Below, in pieces: positions 62,778 to 64,000 of a stretch of 64,000 bases of DNA. Source of the DNA: Alphaproteobacteria bacterium (GTDB lineage: Bacteria; Pseudomonadota; Alphaproteobacteria; Thalassobaculales; Thalassobaculaceae); the NCBI GenBank assembly GCA_022822665.1, contig JAJEAR010000058.1:29860-93859 (forward strand), read 5' to 3'. How positions within the stretch are numbered: position 1 is the first letter of the stretch; each line of letters begins with the position of its first letter. The notes under the pieces were generated by a model. The model had not been told where the DNA came from. It was given only the letters and a program-made list of their open reading frames with translations, and did no database searches. Position numbers and translations under genes: made by a program.

Positions 62778-63044
62778 TCAGAATCTGGCTTCACCGAGTT
62801 CGAGAAACGGGTCATCCGACTTCAACCACTCCTCGACGCACTTTGTGACTTCGGGGACGAGATCGAGCTTCCGAAGGGCGCATTCCCACACGATTGCCAC
62901 CCTCCACCCACCCGACAAGAGCTCGTGCTGGACGAATTGGTCCCGCTTTACGTTAGCAATGAACTTTCTTTTCCAGAATCCGGGTCGTGTGAGAGGCGTG
63001 GTGGCATACCGGCAACCTTCGTGTCGGTGCCAGAAACAGCCCAA
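62778..63044 (-). pseudogene. vsr: truncated very-short-patch-repair endonuclease Vsr
   Basis: The frame encodes the C-terminal 88 residues of Vsr: GCFWHRHEGCRYATTPLTRP, FWKRKFIANVKRDQ and GGWRVAIVWECALRK. Vsr nicks DNA at T:G mismatches made by deamination of 5-methylcytosine. The N-terminal 55-65 residues, including the catalytic Asp region, are missing: the frame upstream reads unrelated sequence and hits a TGA. No dcm-type methyltransferase is present beside it. It is a remnant of a restriction-modification locus. Confidence 0.85.
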
Positions 63045-63132
63045 GAAAAAACCTCCGGGCGGAGGGTTAAGTGTTGTCAGGCCGGGCGACCCATATCGAG
63101 CCCATCAAGGGCACCCGACGACGAATATTTCG

Positions 63133-63178
63133 CACGAGCATGCGCTCGTGTCAATATCATGCTCGCTGAATCGCGAGC
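63133..63178. repeat. pair of adjacent short hairpins
   Basis: CACGAG-catgcg-CTCGTG (63133-63150) and GCTCGC-tgaatc-GCGAGC (63161-63178) are two perfect 6-bp-stem palindromes 10 bp apart in the decayed region, reminiscent of REP-type units. No other copy is evident in the window. Confidence 0.35.
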
Positions 63179-63368
63179 TTCGTGGGAACCCCTCCCGAGT
63201 GAAGTCCACGAGCACGTCAACGTGACCAGTGTCGCGACGCGACCCGTCTCGGGAAATCGCAAGAGGACTGGCGGCACCGGCGGCTGCAGAACGTGTACGA
63301 CGAGGACAACCCCAGGCTTTCAGGAATCTCTTGACGCTCGTTCTCGACCGCAGCAGCGTCGAGCGGGC

Positions 63369-64000
63369 TCATTCCTCTCGGGGAGGAATAGGCAGAATCT
63401 CCAGCAGGTTTGTGCCCAGAACGCGGTCCATCTCCGACTCGCTCATGAAGTCGCAGTAACGGCGCACGTAGTCCAGGCTCTGCTTGTAGGTGCAGAACCG
63501 TTCCACGTTGGGCATGTCCGAGCCCCAGACCAGCGTCCCTGCGCCGTAGAGCCGGTGCAGGCCTTGAACCAGGACCTGCAGTTCGGGATAGGGATAGTCG
63601 TACCGACCGCCCCAGGTTATTGGGTAACAGACCTCAAGCCAGACGTTGTCCCGGCGGTAGATGGCGTCGACCGGCTCCGGAAAATCCCATTGGCCATCGC
63701 TGGAGAAGAACTGCAGGGGCGGCGTCATGACACACACCCATCGAATTCCCGGATAGCGGTCTACCAGGTTTCCAAAGCGAGCCATCACCTTCACATAGCT
63801 TGGCCGGTCGTAGTCGGGGATGGCCGAGAACTCTATGAAGACCGGACGCCCGGTTTCCTCGACCAGCGACCAGAAACAGTCGAACCGTTCGTCGTCCATC
63901 CAGACGTCGAAGCCGTAGCGGCTGAACTGTTCGACGGAGTAGTACAGGCCCTTCAGGTCCAGCTTGTGGATCGCGCGGTTTGCTTCCGTCATCCAGTAGT
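63369..64000 (-). CDS. amidohydrolase family protein (amidohydrolase 2), 5' end cut by window
   Basis: The visible 210 residues are the C-terminal part of a TIM-barrel metal-dependent hydrolase/decarboxylase: LDLKGLYYSVEQFSRYGFDV, GRPVFIEFSAIPDYD, YPGIRWVCVMTPPLQFF, and the late GSDMPNVERFCTYKQSLDYV with its metal-binding Asp. The frame stays open to base 64000 (Tyr-Trp before the internal Met), so the start is beyond the window. Relatives act on 2-pyrone-dicarboxylate, 4-oxalomesaconate or aromatic acids. The substrate is not determined. Confidence 0.85.
   Translation of the reverse strand, partial: YWMTEANRAIHKLDLKGLYYSVEQFSRYGFDVWMDDERFDCFWSLVEETGRPVFIEFSAIPDYDRPSYVKVMARFGNLVDRYPGIRWVCVMTPPLQFFSSDGQWDFPEPVDAIYRRDNVWLEVCYPITWGGRYDYPYPELQVLVQGLHRLYGAGTLVWGSDMPNVERFCTYKQSLDYVRRYCDFMSESEMDRVLGTNLLEILPIPPREE

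Larger units (their letters stand above)
62346..63368. other. 1-kb region of decayed gene fragments
   Basis: Between cinA and the amidohydrolase no intact gene is seen. The stretch has a lower and uneven GC content and contains a C-terminal coding fragment, a truncated vsr, two adjacent hairpins and a possible nucleotidyltransferase relic. It looks like a site of repeated insertion and deletion. Confidence 0.6.

Overview
The window is about 64 kb of high-GC bacterial chromosome with dense coding, frequent ATGA/GTGA start-stop overlaps and G/C-ending codons. Gene order points to an alphaproteobacterium, probably Rhodospirillales-like: acpP-fabF-mltG-yicC-gmk converging on pdxA-ksgA, ffs immediately before dnaX-ybaB-recR, DUF1285-Nudix-cca beside moxR-DUF58-DUF4159, LysR beside trxB, and DUF1491. 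No rRNA, CRISPR array or prophage is visible. The species cannot be named from the sequence.

Layout. 0-6.3 kb: housekeeping (pdxA, ksgA, gmk, yicC, mltG, fabF, acpP). 6.3-11.4 kb: accessory enzymes (FAD amine oxidase, acetamidase/formamidase, gamma-glutamyltransferase-like) around a 710-bp mobile element that carries a broken tnpB between inverted ends and an 8-bp target duplication. 11.4-18.1 kb: a MoxR ATPase / DUF58 / BatA-DUF4159 / VWA envelope operon. 18.2-21.2 kb: DUF1285, Nudix, CCA-adding enzyme and a flavin-binding protein. 21.6-31.7 kb: catabolic and metabolic genes (PhyH dioxygenase, CitE-like lyase, MaoC hydratase, Fe-S protein, amidase, HpaI aldolase, phosphotransferase, CysE, a metal/metalloid permease, an aldo/keto reductase). 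31.8-33.5 kb: a MarR regulator and an EmrA-type adaptor. 33.6-37.7 kb: a complete PotABCD-type ABC importer. 37.7-39.3 kb: a gene-poor stretch and a HepT/MntA toxin-antitoxin pair. 39.5-42.4 kb: SRP RNA, dnaX, ybaB, recR. 42.4-51.7 kb: nitroreductase, GST, glyoxalase II, an enolase-superfamily enzyme, a methyltransferase, a chorismate mutase-hisC-tyrA aromatic amino acid operon, a Nudix protein, rlmE, hspQ and tRNA-Gln(CTG). 51.8-57.6 kb: Nudix + MBL hydrolase, an EamA transporter, DUF1491, a candidate small RNA, LysR, trxB. 57.7-62.3 kb: a flavin monooxygenase, an Ldh-type dehydrogenase, an aldo/keto reductase and cinA. 62.3-63.4 kb: a graveyard of gene fragments including a truncated vsr. 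The right edge cuts an amidohydrolase.

The observations I consider most worth checking are: the TnpB remnant inside an inverted-repeat-bounded, target-duplicating element; a promoter-hairpin-terminator unit at 55.3-55.5 kb that looks like an unassigned small RNA; a CinA whose C-terminal NMN-deamidase active site is degenerate; a CCA-adding enzyme with Glu in place of the first metal-binding Asp; and the uncharacterised MoxR/DUF58/DUF4159/VWA operon. All functions are read from sequence motifs and gene context. No database search was run.
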